Assembly: GCF_022539315.1 (NCBI RefSeq)
Contig: NC_066315.1
Coordinates: 121,291,374-121,355,373 of the forward strand
Length of the DNA stretch: 64,000 nucleotides
From: Serinus canaria
Lineage: Eukaryota; Chordata; Aves; Passeriformes; Fringillidae
Reading direction: 5' to 3'
Positions 22,701-35,400 of this stretch are shown one piece after another; position 1 is the stretch's first letter, and every line of letters begins with the position of its first letter. Both the position numbers and the translations under genes were made by a program. The notes beneath the pieces are model-generated. The model saw only the letters and a program-made list of their open reading frames with translations. It had not been told where the DNA came from and did not search any database.

Positions 22701-25700
22701 CAGAATATCTTTAAATAAGCCCTCCTCAAAAAAAAAAACCAAAAAAAACCCAACCTTTTTAAATTTTATTCTATGCTTAATTACTGTGTGGAAAAATCTT
22801 ACATCTTCCAGGCTTTATCTTTCCTAATTTCCTATCCACCTGCTGGAATCTAATATGGAGCAAAAAGACAACTGGCATGGACTGACCCTGCCAATGCAGA
22901 CTGTAAAATGAAATAGGAAGGACAAAATTTTAAAAAGGCAAGGAGAACATGCTGGAGTTTTGAATGCTAATTATAGTTCACTAGGTTGTCCAGACCAAGC
23001 AGCTACAAGAGAAAAAACAAGAAATTTGGTTTAATGATTTCAACACTTCTAATGTCAAGAAAAATATTTGTTATTCATTATTTCTGGAAATCTGAAACAA
23101 TTTAGGATCCATTCATCATCTCAAAACTGTGAGAAGCAGATCATGCTTGCTCATATCACAGATGGCAAAGAAAGAATGAGCAGACACTGTGCTGATTAGC
23201 ACTCTAGAAATGCTTGTGAAGATAACAATGATAAAGCAGGAGGTGGAGCATAGTCATCAATAGCAGATAACACACTTTTACTAAACACACTGCTATTCTC
23301 ACAGTAAGTAGTTCAAAGTTGTTCTACCTTCACACAGGTAGATAGTTCAGATCCTGTTTTAAAAGTGGTTACATAATGTGGAGAAATGTCCATGCTTAGT
23401 GCATGTCTAGGTCTGTTCCCTCTCAGAAAGGCTGGAGACAAATGTTCCTTCATTATAATTTTCCATCTGGAATTCTGCATGCACAGCTGTACCAGAGACA
23501 CAGAAATTGTACACTGCCCTGTTAGTTGCCCTTTCCTATCTTCTCAATTCAGTAGTGTAACAAAGGCTGTTTTCCCAATGTGAAAGTAAATGTTTGACTA
23601 TATTCAAATCACTCACTGTGAGGGACAAGTATTTCCATCTTTTTTCTCTTATTACTCAGCAAAACTTGCATTCCCCCTTCACTCAACTCCCTTCTACCAG
23701 CTAAGCACTGCAATAGTCACAAGCTATCTTTTAATGAACTTCATAGGGTAAAAATTAACATATTTTGTGAGTTCATTTTCACATGTTGTTGTAGGAAAGG
23801 AGAAGAGCACGTTAGCCAAAATTCATATATTGTACTTTAATCCAGAGACAAACTCTAGAGATCAGTGGGTGAAATAAAATTCCAGTGTCCCTGGTCAGGA
23901 TATTATAAATGCTCTTTTCTTCAAATAAGACTATCAGTCCACACAGAGAAATTCATTCAGTGCCTGTACCACACCATTGTAAGCTAAAATTGTGCAAGCT
24001 TTTCAAGTGGCTATACCTTCATTTTTTGCCTTTTGCTAGTTTTTAATACAAATCTGCTTTTGTCCTCAGCTAACGGGGGTAAATTCTAGAGTAATAAACC
24101 TTGTAAATTGTAATTCCTCTTATTTTTAGGACCTAGGATCTGGAAATCAGCTCAGGGCAGAAATTGGGCAAACCCAACTCTATATATGGGTACAATATGT
24201 TGCACAGAGATATATCATATAATATTTATATCATGAGGTCTATCCCAGCAAAGGGAGTCACAGCATAAGATTATCACTGGGAGTTGCAAATGGGTGTAAT
24301 TATGAAGATTTTTATTTAATATGAAACCTCTTAGGAGTCATGTTTTTTGTGGCTTTTTATTTTTCAAAGGTCTTGCTCTTTAGAACTCCCTTTTTCAAGG
24401 AAAGTCCTAAGGGTCAGTTGCCTTGCTAGATGTATATTTCTAGAACTCAGGGAGAGAGAGAGAGAGCAACCACCCATGTCAATGAAGAGAAAGTAGGTAC
24501 AGGGTAGAGGAGATAGCTTTCTCTGATCTGTGAAACCCCCAGTAAGTTTTTAGACTTTCTGCTTATTTAATTGAGAATGAGACACTGCCTAAAGTAGATG
24601 AAAAACACTGAAAAGAAATTTTTGGAAACTTGTGAAGGCCTTAATGATTTTATAGAAATAGGTAATGACCTGTAAATACATATTTCAAATTGGTCAGCTT
24701 TTTATATGTCAAAAATAAGAAAGGGCATCAGTCCCTTTAATTGACACCAAATAATCATGTAAAAATGGAGAACATTAAATATTTACTATAAATAACAGAA
24801 AGTTGCTGTTTCAAACTTGTCTTTAGTAGCCCATTACATGGCAAAAAAAAATTCAGTGAGATTTTATCACTTTTTCTGTAAGAACTAGACAAGCATGTTT
24901 CACGGTTATTTTGTTAGCTAATTTCAGAATTTCTGTATTTCATGGATTTAAATTTGATCAACTAACATCACAGAACCTCTAATTCATTTAACCTCTTCTT
25001 CCAGAATAATAGTTGTGTTACCTGCTGATGAAGAACATCTATAAGGAAAAATGAGAATGGGTATTTTTTTAATGTATATATATTTATATACCAGCAACAA
25101 GAAAACTAGCTTCTGAAGCTCATCCATCTCTTTTTTAAGGATGGATGATTATTGCTCCTTAACCTGCTTTATTTTTCTCAGAAATTATATTCTGTATTCT
25201 TTCCTCAAACAGGAAGAAAAAAAAAGGACATGTCCACAGGGCTAAAGTATAGACCACAGATTCTTAGAAAGCAATTATTTTCAGGAAACATTAGAATATT
25301 TCTGTGACTAATTATGAATATTGTCATTTAATATAAAACATGTTAGGACTCGTGTTCTTGTGGGTTTCCAGTTTTTAAAGGATTTTTTTTCCTACCAATT
25401 CCCAGAACTCCTATTTACTTCAATAGTAGCTGCAGGTGCCGAAAATCCATTTGAATAGTCCATAGTGATTTGAAATTTTGCAGTGGCCTTTCTCTCACAC
25501 ACATGCTCACACATGTTACTCTTTACCCCTCTATCTTTTTCCCTCCATCTGCCCAAGATTAAGGCCAATCTTGCCAGACATGGATACTCTTCTAGTGGAG
25601 ATATGAAAATTACAAAGGAGCAGTTAAATGAATGGGGGGAGGGAAGAAAATGGAAGTAAATTTGAAGTTCTTTTGCAGCTTTTTTCTCCCAGAACTTTTC

Positions 25701-26264
25701 AAAAACAAAATGCAACTTTATTATGAGGAGCTAGATTTCCTAGAATATTAATCAAGACTCAGGGTACATGCAGATGACTGAATTCTTTTAGAAGCACCTC
25801 TAATGCATTTTTACAAGGGTCATTGTGTTTTACAATGTAACAAAAAAAAAAAAAGAAAAAAGAGAATAAATCACATTTTTACTATACTTGAAATAAAAAT
25901 AGGCAATTGGAAATGCATTGTAAACAGGATTATTCAAACTCAGCTTGCCATAAGATAGAAACAGCTTTTAAGCAGGCTGTTACATAAAGGTCCAGCATTT
26001 CTGAGATTTTTATGAGAGTAATCTAATGCATTGGTCAGACAAGGTTAAGAATAATGCCCTTGCAGTCTCCCTAGATGCAATGATGGTATTTGATGTGAAT
26101 AAAAAGGCTACACTTTCTGGGTGTTGCTGAAACTGAACTGCATAGACATCTACTTGGAGATTTGCTTATGAACTTTAATATTCCTCAGGAAAAAATAAAA
26201 TCAAATTAAATTTCCACATTCCTTTTTGAATCTTTTTTTTTTCCTGAGTTATGTACATCTGTTT
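19751..26264. other. AT-rich sequence, no gene seen
   Basis: About 6.5 kb with no gene, RNA gene or clear transposon. It contains a T-rich/TG-rich stretch (20289-20373), a G-rich tract listed separately (20841-20882), an A-rich spot (22729-22753) and an A run near 25842-25861. All open frames are below about 110 codons, without motifs. Confidence 0.5.
20841..20882 (+). repeat. G-rich GGGTGT repeat, G-quadruplex-capable
   Basis: The plus strand has four or more G runs of three or longer separated by one to three bases (GGGGTGGGTGTGGGTGTGGG, then TGGGGGGG), followed by a short GT run. This satisfies the usual G-quadruplex pattern. Confidence 0.85.
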
Positions 26265-26760
26265 TGTTGTCCATCTTTTCCTCCTTTCTTCACATTAGCT
26301 TTCAAAACGCTTCCTGAGGCTTTTAGAAATGTCGTAAACTTACTGTATCATTACTGATGCACACAAACAGGAACATAAATGAATACTGTATGTGGATGAC
26401 ATTCTTCTCTTTATAACCCATCCTGATATTTCAATCCCAGCTATTACACTGTTCATAAATCAGTTTGGGATCCTCTCTGGCTTTAAAAGTAATTATAATA
26501 AATCCAAAGATATGTTTATGTATAGGAGGCCAATTGAACCCTTTGCTTTTCAGTTTCCATTTAAATTGGTCTCCAGAGGTCTTACCCCAGGTTATTTATT
26601 CCTTTTTCTTTGGATCTGCTGTACAGATTTAATCTTGTTTCTCTGCTTTGTAAAATTCAAGAGACGCTGTACAGGTGGTTTTCGTTCTTTCTTTTTTTTA
26701 TTACAGGCAAGAGCTGCCATTAATTAAAAACAAAATGCATTTTGTGTTTTTCTCTGATAA
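26265..26760 (+). mobile_element. L1/Tx1-clade-like LINE, RT pseudogene fragment
   Basis: Read in three frames this resembles L1/Tx1-type reverse transcriptase in the right order. At 26265 a frame reads C-C-P-S-F-P-P-F-F-T-L-A-F-K-T-L-P-E-A-F-R-N, the counterpart of QGCPLSPLLFxLAIEPLAxAIRN (motif B). About 42 codons later comes E-H-K-stop-I-L-Y-V-D-D-I-L-L-F (motif C, YVDD at 26389-26400), then F-G-I-L-S-G-F-K-x-N-x-N-K-S-K, F-Q-F-P-F-K, and a KIK..LxRW / GRxxxIKMN-like end by about 26750. A frameshift between motifs B and C and an in-frame stop at 26380 show it is dead. The motif set differs from the avian CR1 clade. Confidence 0.7.
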
Positions 26761-28901
26761 TAAATAAACTTACTAAGGTATTGTGAAGACTGGGTTAAGA
26801 TATGTTTCTAGATGCCTTGAAAGGAATTTCCCAACTCAGTTACTTTAAAACAGAACAAAAAATGTTAGTCTGCTCTGTAATTCTTCCTTTTGCCTGACTG
26901 TTAAGTAGAATTCAGCTTCTAAGTCTTTTCTTTCTGCATCTTTCTGACTGATTAAATTCCCATACAGGAATCATATCAAGGTAAGGTGGCATGTCAGTAG
27001 GTGTGGATTAGAGCAACAGAACTGCATGGCTGGAAAGCTTTGTCTGATCACACAGACTTTTGATTTCACAAAGCTATTCTTCCAGAAATGCAGCAAATGC
27101 CAGAGTATCTTGAAAGAGGTCAGCTGAGAGAGAAGATGCAAATCTTAGCAACGACCTGTTAAGTGCAATGTAAAAAACAAGGGAATTTATTTCATGAAAT
27201 GTAGTCTTGAGAAACACCCTTGCACAGCATTTTATTTCACCTTTTTCATTTTACCTCCACCCCTAAACAAAAAATGTGCCACATGTAAAATTCAAATCTG
27301 TGAGTGAAGATGTCCCTTTTCAAATATAATAACTCATCAAATAAATATCTAATATTGCAAATCCTTTTCACTCTCTTTGCAGGTGAAGCATATAACTTGA
27401 TCTCTGTAAGAGAGATAAAAAACAGTGCTTCAAATGTTTTGATTGTAAAATAATTTTCACTGTAAGAAACCATTCTTCAACAGTTTGATGTTACAGAATT
27501 GGGCATATGAGGAGGGATATTCATGAGGGAAGAGTTCTGTGCTGACCTTAGTTTGCATCAAGGCTGTTTATGCCCAGGAGCTGCTAGAATAGAGAGAGGA
27601 GAGGAATTTTGTAAGAGAGGCTTTTTTTTGGTGGGGGACAGTGGGAGCATGGGAGTGGTTTTTTGGCTTGTTGGTGGAGTTTTCTTGTTTGTTTAGGTTT
27701 TTTGGTTTTGTTTTTTTTTTTTTTGTTTTGTTTTGTTTTTTTTGGTTGTTGGTTTTTTTTTTTGGTGAGGGGAAGTATGCTTTTAGGAAAGTTCTGAAAG
27801 ACATGTAATAATCAGATGTCCAGAAGCTGCGGCTTTAAGAACACCATAAGTGATAAAAAGAGGTAGAACAAAATTTTCATATACTCTTCTGGAAAATTGG
27901 GAGTTTTTCTAGAGATTGAGACTGTAGAATTAAGAAATTCTGGATGCTAATGTAAGCTGAACCAGAAAACCAGACTAGAAAAAAGGGCTACCTGCAAGGA
28001 CCAGATAAGCAGGTTAGCTCAAGAGCTTTCATTTAATCTCTCACCAAGAAGATTCAAGTTTCCTCTCTAAATTACAGAGAATAATTGTCTTTTAGAGAGA
28101 ATGATTTTTTTGTTTCATTTGAAATTTCTGTTACCAATAGACAGTCTCTGTTTTTGACATTTTCTGGAACATTCATTTGTAAGAGGATAAAAAACTTCTG
28201 CTTCAGGGTTCAGGTTAGTGCACTGTCACATCATGATGTGCCTAACCATTTTTAAATTACCTTATGTACTGACTGGAGGATTGAGATATATCTGCTACTA
28301 AAGGATACTAAGCAAACTGGCCAAAATACTTTTTCACTGATTCAGATCAATAGACCCAAATGATCCTTTCTATAGGACAGTCTTTCCTGGCAATGCACAA
28401 AACATTATAAATATGAATCCCTACAATATAACTCTTTAAAATGCAAATAATGCCAGTGTTCTAGATGGTTTCAAATTTCTTTGCCTTTCTCATTTTTTCC
28501 TTGATTTGAGTTAGCAGCTTTATTTCTGTTAAATTATGACCAACTATGTTTTGGAATGTCAGTTTAGTATACAGATTTATTAGCTCATACCATATTCAAG
28601 ACTCCATGGCCTTATCCTAACCCACTTGTGAAAAATACAGATTGAGTAAATGATTACTGTGTTTGGACATGCACTAAGATGAATGTCTTCTGAATGAAGC
28701 TAAAATCCATTTTCAGTCTAACACAAACCTTTACTTGGAGTTGCATCTGTCTTCATAGAATCAAACAGGTCTTGCTGGTGTGTACTTTTTTTCTTGGGGC
28801 TTTTTCAGCAAAGAAAAATCAACTTCCTTTCCATTCATTTTCAAATGGCTGACATCAACCTCCTCTGTATCCCCTCTGATGGAATGAGCTCTTCAAAATC
28901 T
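26761..28901. other. AT-rich sequence, no gene seen; T/G-rich tract at 27620-27770
   Basis: No gene recognised. 27620-27770 is a long T-rich stretch with G runs (TTTTGGTT, GTTTTGTTTTG). It creates a Lys/Asn-rich spurious frame on the minus strand. The rest is ordinary AT-rich sequence. Confidence 0.5.
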
Positions 28902-29475
28902 TGTGCCCTAGATTTGGCTGGGATAGAGTTAATATTGTGCTTTAGTAAGTGGTACACTGCTGTGGGTTTGGGATTTAGTATTGAGAATAATGTGGATAGC
29001 ACATTAATGTTTTAGATGTTGCTAAGTGGTGCTTAGTCTAAATTAAGGACTTCTCTGTCTTGTGCTCTGCCTGTGAGCAGATTCAGAAGATGCTGGGAGG
29101 GAACACAGCCAGGACAGCTGACCCAAAGTGGCCAAATAGATATTCCATACCACAGAGTGTGATGCCCAATATGTAAACTGGGGGAATTTGCCAGAAGACA
29201 TTGATTGCTGCTCTGGGACACACTGGACATTGATCAGCAGGAGGTGAGCAATTGCAATGTGCATCACTTGTCCTTCTTGCATTTTATTCCTCCCCCTCTC
29301 CTTTTCATTTCAATAATCATTGTCATTACTGTTATTTTAGTTTATTTCATTTAATAAAGCCTGCAGGTTTTACCATTTTCTTATTCTCTTTCCCATCCCA
29401 CTTGGACCATGGCTGGGAGAAAGTGAAAGAGTAGCTGCAGAGTATTTAGCTGTCCGCTGGTTTTGAACGGCAACA
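28902..29475 (+). mobile_element. ERVL-like avian solo LTR
   Basis: It starts TGTGCCCTAGATTTGGCTGG and GATAGAGTTAAT. Then come TTGGGATTTAGTATTGAGAA, GGAGGGAACACAGCCAGGAC, AGCTGACCCAAAGTGGCCAA and GGTGAGCAATTGCAATGTGC, and an AATAAA at 29353-29358. It ends with a diverged form of the family terminus (GGTTTTGAACGGCAACA). This is the full-length arrangement of a common avian ERVL-like LTR, related at both ends to the copy at 6937 but of another subtype. No internal region follows. No convincing target-site duplication was found. Confidence 0.85.
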
Positions 29476-32400
29476 GTCCTTGAAACTGAATTGAGACCTT
29501 GGAACTTATTTTAGTAATGGTTCTTTCTTTAGAAGCACACTTTTACACAAATGAAGCTATTGACATTTTCCTGGGAATAAACATTTTCTCTATAGAAAAG
29601 CCTGTAGGATCTTGAGCCTATTAGGTTCTGAGATGCCATTTGCTTTTCAAGTGAATACTTAGTGCTGATTTTGACCTTACGAATACTTATGAGGTTTACA
29701 CTCCTGTCTGCAATGGATACATAGATTTTGGAGGCCTTCAGTGTGCTTACCTCCAGGGTTTAAAAAAAATGCTGGTACTGGGGGTTCTCTTTCTTAGAAT
29801 GTTTTTATTTCCATTTTTCTACTGAGAACCCCTGGATATACAAATCATGAGGCTACTCTGGAAGGCTTATCTGTTTTGTAAAGCTCTTTTGGGCAGGAAA
29901 GACATGAGAGTGGCAGTAGGCATTTCACTGCTGGATATATAGAAGAGGCTCAAAAACTGCATTGAACTATCTGTATTATTGCACAAAAGTTTGATGGTAA
30001 ACAGGATTTGTGGATTATATTCACCTTTGTAATTTGAAATCTCTCTGAATGTCTGAACATATAGGATTTAGAAATATTAAGAGGCATTACATTTCTCAAT
30101 GTCCTTGGTTCTCTTTCAAATAGTTTTTACACAATATCTGTGTGTGCTTACATATATGCAAATATGCATATTTAGATTTGGTTGGGTTTTTTACCATGAT
30201 TTCCCTCAGTAAGGGAAATAATTTGATCCAAGTCATTCTAGGATCAATGAGAATCATATCATTGATTACTGTATAAATATATTCAGTTCTTAAGTATCCA
30301 ACTCTGGTCTCAGTTACAGACATAGTGTTATGATTGCTGGGGGCAGTCTATCTCTTATTCTCTAATTCTTGGTCTTGGTAATTCAATTGGTCTTACATAA
30401 ATCCAGAGAAAATGTCTTTGAATAAGCATGTTTTAATATGAATACTGGAGATAGTTTGCTACTACAAAATGATACGTTTCTGAAATACTTAGGGTAATAC
30501 TAATCAGCCTAATTTTTATTCTTTCTTTCTCTTGTGCTTATTCTAGAAAGTTTTCTTGGTATGCATATTTCTGTTTATTACCATCAGCAGGTGTGGAAGA
30601 CATTCAGGTCAAGCAGACTCAAAACCATTCAGATAAAAAAACTACATCATGTTTCTGTGTGATAGCAGAATTATGCACATGAATTCTATGAAAATCAGAC
30701 TTGGGTTTTTTTAAAGCTTTTTTTTATTATTTCCTTAGGTGTTTTGAAAGTACTGTTCAGAACTCTGTGTTGAACCAATTAATTAGCTACTATCACCTCA
30801 TATAATTAAACTTGCCTAGAATATGGGGTTGCATTTTAGATGTACCTGCTTACACCCATTCCATGTTAAAAGCTGCATGGTCTAGAATACTCAAGGAGTG
30901 TTTTGCATGTCTTTGTGTATAATTCCCTTCTTTATTTGATACTTTGTAGGCCAATACGGAAAGCAGAAGAAGGACATTATTGAGACATGCACAATATGTG
31001 TTGTAATGAACAATGTTAGATAGGCTATTTTTCTTCTTTTAACAATTAAGACCAGGAAAGAAGCAACAGATATAAAGAATACTGGGGGGCAAAAAACTAT
31101 ATATATTTTATGTCATTCTTTATTTTTGGAACTCCATCCAAAAGATATCTGCCTCCTGATTTTGACAGGATTTGAAACATGGATATGAATCTATGGTATA
31201 TTTCACCTAATTAAAAATATTAAGAGTGAATAAACAAATGACAACTTATGAAAATCAATTGGGAAAGAAAACCTGAAATTAAGGTAGGATTTCAAGATTT
31301 AGTGGTATTATAATATTATGTATTTCTTTTGCAAAACTGTAAAGATATAGTTACAAACCAGATATAATTTAAATGGAGAAAATTAGGAAAAAATTTATTA
31401 GGAGGCAGGTTTTACCTTAGAATTATTGCTTCAGAAGTACTCATTGCTGAAAATAAACCTGAGGGAATGCTTTTCCACTTATTATAAGCCTGATCCTTGA
31501 TCTTGCAGTATGCTGAGGTTTGCTTTTTGGGCTCTGTGCTTTAATTGTTTTGGCTAGCACCATGCTGAATTGCAACCCTGGCCTTTAACTGCTAAGAGGA
31601 TATAACTCTAGTAAACAGAACAACATATCCATGGCAACCTACAGTTTTACTTCTAACTCTTCAAAACACAAAAGGGTAATTATTTTTTTTCATTATATTT
31701 TTATATTCCTATGGCTCATAATAACAGTGATGACCTCCTGGCTGGGCATTTCCAAGCTATTAATGACAGGCTGAGTTATGCGACCTTGACTTCACCTGGA
31801 GCCATTAACTTTTCTATCTAGTCATTAACTGCTGAGAAATGCCCTCCCTTTTGGTCATTATTTCTTATATATGCATTTCTTATATAGGCATTTTCTGCAA
31901 CAATTACATGTCAGAGTAATTTCATATTTTTTATTAATAAGTGCTATCTTATCTTTGTGTTCAAGCCACAGGGATCCTTTGACATCTAGCAACTTGTACA
32001 TCATTTAAGTTTCTAAGGAAGAGGTCGTCATTTATGCACAGGCAAATGGGAGACAGAGGGCTTAAAACAGCACGTTTTACATGGGAGGAAAAATCCGTGC
32101 ATCGTTTGAGTTTAATCTTTGGAGCATATTCAGAAATGCTGAGGAATTCATTTTTAGATTGGGCATTTAGATGTACAATGTGTGTATGCCACAATACCAG
32201 CTAGAAAACCCTTAACGTTAATAGTAAAGGTGACCTCTAAGTTATCCCTCCTGACTACTGGATCTTTAGACAAAATGGTTAGTAATTTCACTGGGATTAA
32301 TTTGCCAGCATTTTGCAGACCCTTATCTTATTTTCTGGAACTCATAGAGGGATCAGAATCCACATGATATATTTCTCTTATCTGTCAGTGCAGCAGCATA

Positions 32401-35400
32401 AGATAAAAGAAGATTCTTTATTGAATGGATATATTTTTCATTGTCCTTCATACCAGAGATTAAATGGGTCTTGTATGATTTTTCTTTTCCTGATACAGCA
32501 AGCCATACTTCTGCATAAATAACTTCTGTGTAATTTGAGAACTCTTATGAAGATCTCAGTAATCAATTTTTTAGATGCTGTAATTAGTGGCCTTACCTGG
32601 ATCAAAAACTTAATGCTGCTGGAGGGGAAAAAGGTTGTAGAGTTATTTTCAAGGGTGGGACTTAGTTGTCTGCATGGATGAAAAGATTATCATATATGCC
32701 TGGAAATATCAGCAGCAGAGGATTTGTCTAATTTATTTGTTCCTGTAAGTCAGACATCGAGTTACACTTCTGTAAACAGTGTTTGCTCAATGAAGTGCTT
32801 AGCTCTTTGCATAGGAAAATTCTCTGACAATATCCTTGACTAACAGGAGATATCTGTCCTATGAAGAGAAAATAATGTTTCCAGGAGATAAAATTTATTA
32901 TTCTTTTTGCTGTTATTTTTTTAAGGTGTCTGGTTTATTAGAGCATATCATTCTAATTTTGTGCAACAGAAGTGGGGGGCAGGGGGAGAGTGTAGAAGCA
33001 GAGAGAGGTGAACAAGGCCAGAAGAACGTATACTAAAGAAGTAAACTCTGCAAATCTTGATAAATGCAACTCCACCAGTAAGTGACAATATAGGTGAAAT
33101 ATTTCTCTTTTAAACTTTTTCCATTAGTTTTTTGACAGGAATATACTAGTTCAGCTTTAATGAGATTCTAGTGTAAAAACTTCAGGGCTAAATAAAAGAA
33201 ACAAATCAAAAGGACCGGATGATTGCCATTTAATGTGAAAGAATGAAAGTGCAAACAATCATTGTATGACATCTAGCTGTGCTAGTCACTGCAGAATGAC
33301 AGGTAGAACAATTCAAAGTTACTGATCTAAAGATGGAATAACAGCTCATATGTTTGAAGTGCTCAGAAGATGAAGAAATAAAACAGACTCTAAGATAAGA
33401 CATGGTTAAGCCTTTTAAATTCCATGCCTTATTGTCAGCATCATTTGAACGCTTTTGTACACATTTTTTTTCCCCTCAGAAACTATTTTATCGAAGGAAT
33501 TACTTTTAAGAGCTGATTTTTATTATTATCCTCCAGGCTGTATGGTGTGCTTTGTTTTTCAACAAGACGAGAAAAAATGTACACAATGAAAAGTATATTA
33601 CTAGTTTTCTAAGCACACACATTGTATATATTCAGAAGTATGCACTCTGAGTATATATTGTTAAGCTGTGAATTATCAGTAAGTTCAATAAACCACATTC
33701 TAATTTACTCTACAGGTATTCTCACTTTTTTAACATGCGACGTAACGAATTTCTTATGAATTTCTGTTTATATTTTCCTTGTCTATTCTTTTCCTGAGAT
33801 TATTTTAAGGCTCTAAGGAAAATCACCTATTCTTTCTTTCAGCAAACCCTTTTTATCAGTGAAATAACCTATTCTAGTTACTGCTGGAAACAATAATCTG
33901 TAATTGCTGCTTTCAGTCCTAATTTGGCTTGTCTCTAGTTTTTCATCTCAATCTAATCTAAACCTATTTGAGCAAATAAAATGATATTTACCTCATCCTC
34001 TGTTACAAGCTTTCAAGATTACAGGCTTCAGGAAAAATCAATACAAAATACCAGCTTAGCAGCAGGTTTGTGCTCAGAAAGAATGCTAACTTTTCTTTCC
34101 TGCATTTTCTGGCTCTCTACACCCCTGGAGTGAAAGCAAACCTTAGACTATAAGGACCGAAGGGTAAAAAAAAAAAGAAACACAAAAACCCCAGCCTTCA
34201 GTGATGTGTTTGGTTCATGGTTAGTAGCCACTTTTGAACTTACAAGCCGAAGTGCAGTGCATGGTCAAGCTCCTAACCTTTAGCTTCTGCTTCCACACTA
34301 ACATCTTACAGAGTTCACCAAAAGAAAGGATCTCGACCTCACGGATGATTTTTCAGACTCAAATGCCATCTTCATTTATTATTTATTTGCTCCAAGCAGT
34401 TGGGATTTGAGGTATCATCATACCTGACTGACTGCTTTAAGGAAGTGGCCACCTCTCTGTGGGGGGATCTCATGAGAATAAAATCCTATTACTTTCCAAA
34501 AAGATTACTTCATTTGCTGCCTGGAATAAGCTTTTGAAGAAAACATTTGAATTTTGAGTTTGTAAACAATGAAGAATTCTCAACAGCAGTGGTGCCTTTT
34601 ATTCTTGTTTTCTTTCTTTCTTTCTTTTTTTCTTTTCCTTTTTATTTTTTGTGTTTTCTTTTCCTTTTCCTTTTTTTTTTTTTTTTCTGAATAGGACAGC
34701 TAGGTTTTTTTATTTAGATTTTGCTTTGTTATATTTTTGTTGGACTTTTTGACCAAGAAACTGATCAATACAAAAATATGTGTCTTTATGAGAATTATAT
34801 TGTACTTATAAACATTTTCAAATTATTCATTCTGTCTTTTTTGTAAAAGAGAAAAGCTCCTCCTTTTAAAACTTTTATTGGAATTCTCATTCAATGGTCT
34901 CATCACAGACTTTCTCTTCCCACCCCTACTTTGTGAATGGTGTTTGATTTGAAAAATTATGCATTATTTTGTCTCTCTTTACACAGACACGTGCAAAAAG
35001 TTTATCACTATATTTTTATTTCCCTCATAATATTAGCAGTTTTATTAATACATTTAGGGGGAAAATGTAAATAGGATATTAAGACCTATTTTATTCACCT
35101 AACTGTGATCACTAAATTAGTAGCCCAGCCACTCTAGGCAGGGAAGTAATCAGTGAAGGAAGATAAGAACATTGGAAATGCTTGAGTCTTAGGTGAACTG
35201 AACTGCTCTTTGGAAAGACTTTTTGTTTTATTTAATATGGATGGTAGCTGAGGTAATCTCAGGGGATTAATCCCAAACTTTTTGGGATAAATCCTAAGTG
35301 ATAATTTTGCTGCAAGTATCTTCTAAGACAAGACCCCTATTCCACAGACCTTCTCTCACCTGTATAGGATTCTCCAGGAATCCAGAGTGGCTGAAGTGTC

